From Micavibrio sp. UBA6139 (GTDB lineage Bacteria > Pseudomonadota > Alphaproteobacteria > Micavibrionales > Micavibrionaceae), in the NCBI GenBank assembly GCA_002423285.1, contig DIVF01000025.1, positions 1 through 5,727 on the forward strand: a stretch of 5,727 bases of DNA. Direction: 5' to 3'. Shown one piece after another: positions 4,300-5,727 of this stretch. Within the stretch, counting starts at the first letter, position 1; each line of letters opens with the position of its first letter. A program made the position numbers and the translations under genes. Below the pieces are notes generated by a model. That model worked only from the letters and a program-made list of their open reading frames with translations. It was not told the DNA's origin and ran no database searches.

Positions 4300-5727
4300 T
4301 CAAGGCTTTGGCAGGTAAAAATAAGTCTCTCTATCTTTTCCGCCTTCGCCGCCGGGTGCGTTCATGTACAGGGCGTGTTGATCATTGTCGTACCTGAAGG
4401 GCTTATTTGTAAACGGATCGTATAGGGATGGTGGCGCAAGATTAATTTCTGATTGAAGCTGTTCTGTTGGAATTTCTCGTTGCGCTAAATCAATTCCAAG
4501 TCTCGACATAATCATGAGGCCTTGTGTATGCCTCATATTTTTTGCGAGATCATCGCTCCTTAGCACCCCAGAGACCAAAAAGTAATTGATAAGGTTGGAA
4601 ATTGGATTTCCTGAGGTTGTTGCAACTTTAGTCCAAAAATCAGATGAAGATATATCTTTAGGAAACTCTTTGTTGCAGTAGATCAAATACTGTCTGTCCA
4701 CATATTGCGATATTGGCTGTTGTAAAAAAGCCTTTTGTTTATTTGCACAATTTTGCAGATCTTTCAAAAATCCATTCGAGGGGTATGCCAGCCCAAATAG
4801 TTTTGGCAGAGATTCGTAGATGTTATGTTCACTTTTTTCTATTGAACTCTGCGCAGCCATTATTGCGGATGCCATCGATAAATAATCATTCGTCACAAGA
4901 TATGGCGTGACTAGAATTGTTTCATCAAGCGGCTGCAGTGCCATATTTATTAAATGTTGGTGTGCTGTGACGGATTTGGGTTTTTCCAGCAGGATATCAT
5001 TCAATGAATATAATATAATATTGAAGTTTATGGCATATAGCGCAGAAAGTACGATGTCGTCTTGATTGCCACTGAGGCATTTTCGAAAAAAATTCATATA
5101 GCCAGCCCATTCATTTATGGCGGCATCTGTTTTTCCGTCTAATGCTTTATAGAATAAATCTGTTGATTTTAGGCGTGTCAGGTCTATAAAAGTTTGCGGG
5201 TTCATGAGGCTGCTCATGTGCGCCTTTGGAATGTAAGTGCAGGTGTTATAGCTTGGTAATTGTTCGAATCTTTTCCACTCAGTGGCGTAGGTTTTTTTAA
5301 GTTCGTCTATCTTTTCCCGTGTTAGGCAAGGTGTGCTACCGATTTTGTTTTTTTCTTGCAATGATCCGCAAGCAAAAGCGATATCGTCACTGTTGAAATC
5401 TGAAAAACTAAATGGAGATTTTTTTGCTTCTTCAAAATCGGGGTGAATGTTGAGTTTAATATCTGCAGGCGGTAGCGCGGCCAGAAACTTGCCTTGTCTT
5501 TTGAGTTCATGCAAAGCAAGAAAGCTCGCGTAATATTTATCGCGTGCCCAAGTGTATGAGTCGTTGATGTCGGACGGAGCATTTAAGCCCTGAAGTGCAA
5601 TGAAGCCATTATTTGTGAAATTTGCCGTGATGCCATCTTGTGGGGTGGATGGGATGTCTGTTTTCACAAACAGGTCGCGGCCGACCTGAATAGTTAGCAG
5701 TAGAATAGACCTGTTGCAAAAGTAGCG
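4300..5727 (-). CDS. Exported or membrane-anchored hypothetical protein, 5'-truncated at the window edge
   Basis: The frame is open from the right edge of the window to TGA at 4300, giving 475 codons. A GTG at 5667 could start a 455-aa product but has no ribosome binding site, and the residues before it (ILLLTIQVGRDLFVKTD) look like the end of an N-terminal membrane helix. I therefore infer that the true start lies beyond the edge or has been removed by an insertion. Numbered from that GTG, features are NNGFIALQGLNAP (19-31), six cysteines (100, 114, 143, 197, 307, 331; an even number, compatible with periplasmic disulfides), WKRFEQLPSY (131-140), and a C-terminal PPSLYDPFTNKPFRYDND (412-429) followed by a Gly-rich turn. 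From memory, NGFxxLxGLxAP plus a terminal DPFxxKPxRY motif recurs in an unnamed group of proteobacterial hypothetical proteins with one N-terminal anchor. No catalytic motif is visible. It is much richer in AT than the adjacent convergent gene. Confidence 0.8.
   Translation of the reverse strand, partial: RYFCNRSILLLTIQVGRDLFVKTDIPSTPQDGITANFTNNGFIALQGLNAPSDINDSYTWARDKYYASFLALHELKRQGKFLAALPPADIKLNIHPDFEEAKKSPFSFSDFNSDDIAFACGSLQEKNKIGSTPCLTREKIDELKKTYATEWKRFEQLPSYNTCTYIPKAHMSSLMNPQTFIDLTRLKSTDLFYKALDGKTDAAINEWAGYMNFFRKCLSGNQDDIVLSALYAINFNIILYSLNDILLEKPKSVTAHQHLINMALQPLDETILVTPYLVTNDYLSMASAIMAAQSSIEKSEHNIYESLPKLFGLAYPSNGFLKDLQNCANKQKAFLQQPISQYVDRQYLIYCNKEFPKDISSSDFWTKVATTSGNPISNLINYFLVSGVLRSDDLAKNMRHTQGLMIMSRLGIDLAQREIPTEQLQSEINLAPPSLYDPFTNKPFRYDNDQHALYMNAPGGEGGKDRETYFYLPKP
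5671..5688. repeat. Perfect 7-bp inverted repeat within the 5' part of the truncated gene
   Basis: CAGGTCG and CGACCTG flank a 4-base CGGC loop. The outer GACCTG and AACAGGTC words also occur in the terminal repeat at the window edges. It lies in coding sequence 18 bases inside the right-hand repeat, and may be chance, a coding-constrained hairpin, or an insertion hot spot. Confidence 0.4.
5706..5727 (-). repeat. Right copy of the 22-bp terminal inverted repeat
   Basis: This is identical to bases 1-22 on the opposite strand. Reading rightward it is TA then GACCTGTTGCAAAAGTAGCG, the orientation expected if an insertion sequence begins here and continues beyond the window. It falls inside the open frame of the neighbouring minus-strand gene and would replace that gene's first codons, encoding RYFCNRS instead of native sequence. 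With the left copy, it brackets the whole window. Confidence 0.85.

Noticed and set aside
4293..4300. CGCTACTT shared with the first bases of the window as a third repeat copy
   Set aside because: Only 8 bases match and the rest of the terminal repeat is absent; expected by chance at this length.
4287..4311. Hairpin (CCAAGGC with GCTTTGG) in the convergent gap as a terminator
   Set aside because: The stem is 7 bp with a G-T pair and an 11-base loop, and no T-run follows on either strand.
1..5727. Calling the whole window a transposon on the basis of its terminal repeats
   Set aside because: No transposase or recombinase is encoded inside, and the repeats read as IS ends facing outward; housekeeping dusA in the middle also argues against a simple cargo element.

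Overview
The window looks like chromosomal or accessory DNA of an alphaproteobacterium. The evidence is a clear DusA, a periplasmic tandem-SH3 protein of the type common in Alphaproteobacteria, and a small hypothetical protein whose motif pattern I associate from memory with alphaproteobacterial genomes. Genus-level placement is not possible from the sequence alone.

Layout, left to right. (1) The first 22 bases are the exact reverse complement of the last 22 bases, so the window begins and ends at the same terminal-repeat-like sequence. There is no transposase inside. The simplest reading is that an insertion sequence, related by its ends to IS6- or IS5-like elements, lies just outside each edge, or that assembly stopped at that repeat. 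(2) On the minus strand, bases 1490 to 38 hold a compact gene set: a 205-aa hypothetical, a 195-aa hypothetical overlapping it by 4 bases, a 55-aa protein with a strong ribosome binding site, and then a perfect 11-bp rho-independent hairpin. (3) dusA, a tRNA-dihydrouridine synthase gene, lies upstream on the same strand and could feed transcripts into this set. (4) A short divergent intergenic region separates dusA from a plus-strand gene for a secreted tandem SH3 protein. (5) The gap after the SH3 gene holds three DnaA-box-like 9-mers at exact 12-bp steps. (6) A plus-strand, GC-rich, cysteine-containing 324-aa cytoplasmic protein of unknown function follows. (7) Convergent to it is a clearly AT-richer gene for an exported or membrane-anchored hypothetical protein. 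Its frame runs without a stop into the right terminal repeat, so its N-terminus is probably cut off by the element at the edge.

Working together: DusA is tRNA modification housekeeping and the SH3 protein probably acts in the cell envelope. The three-gene minus-strand set is the most likely unnamed functional unit. Its middle protein has a layout reminiscent of a small HExxH metallopeptidase-like fold, but the histidines are missing where I would expect them. No CRISPR array, tRNA, rRNA, integrase, toxin-antitoxin pair or recognised defence system was seen.
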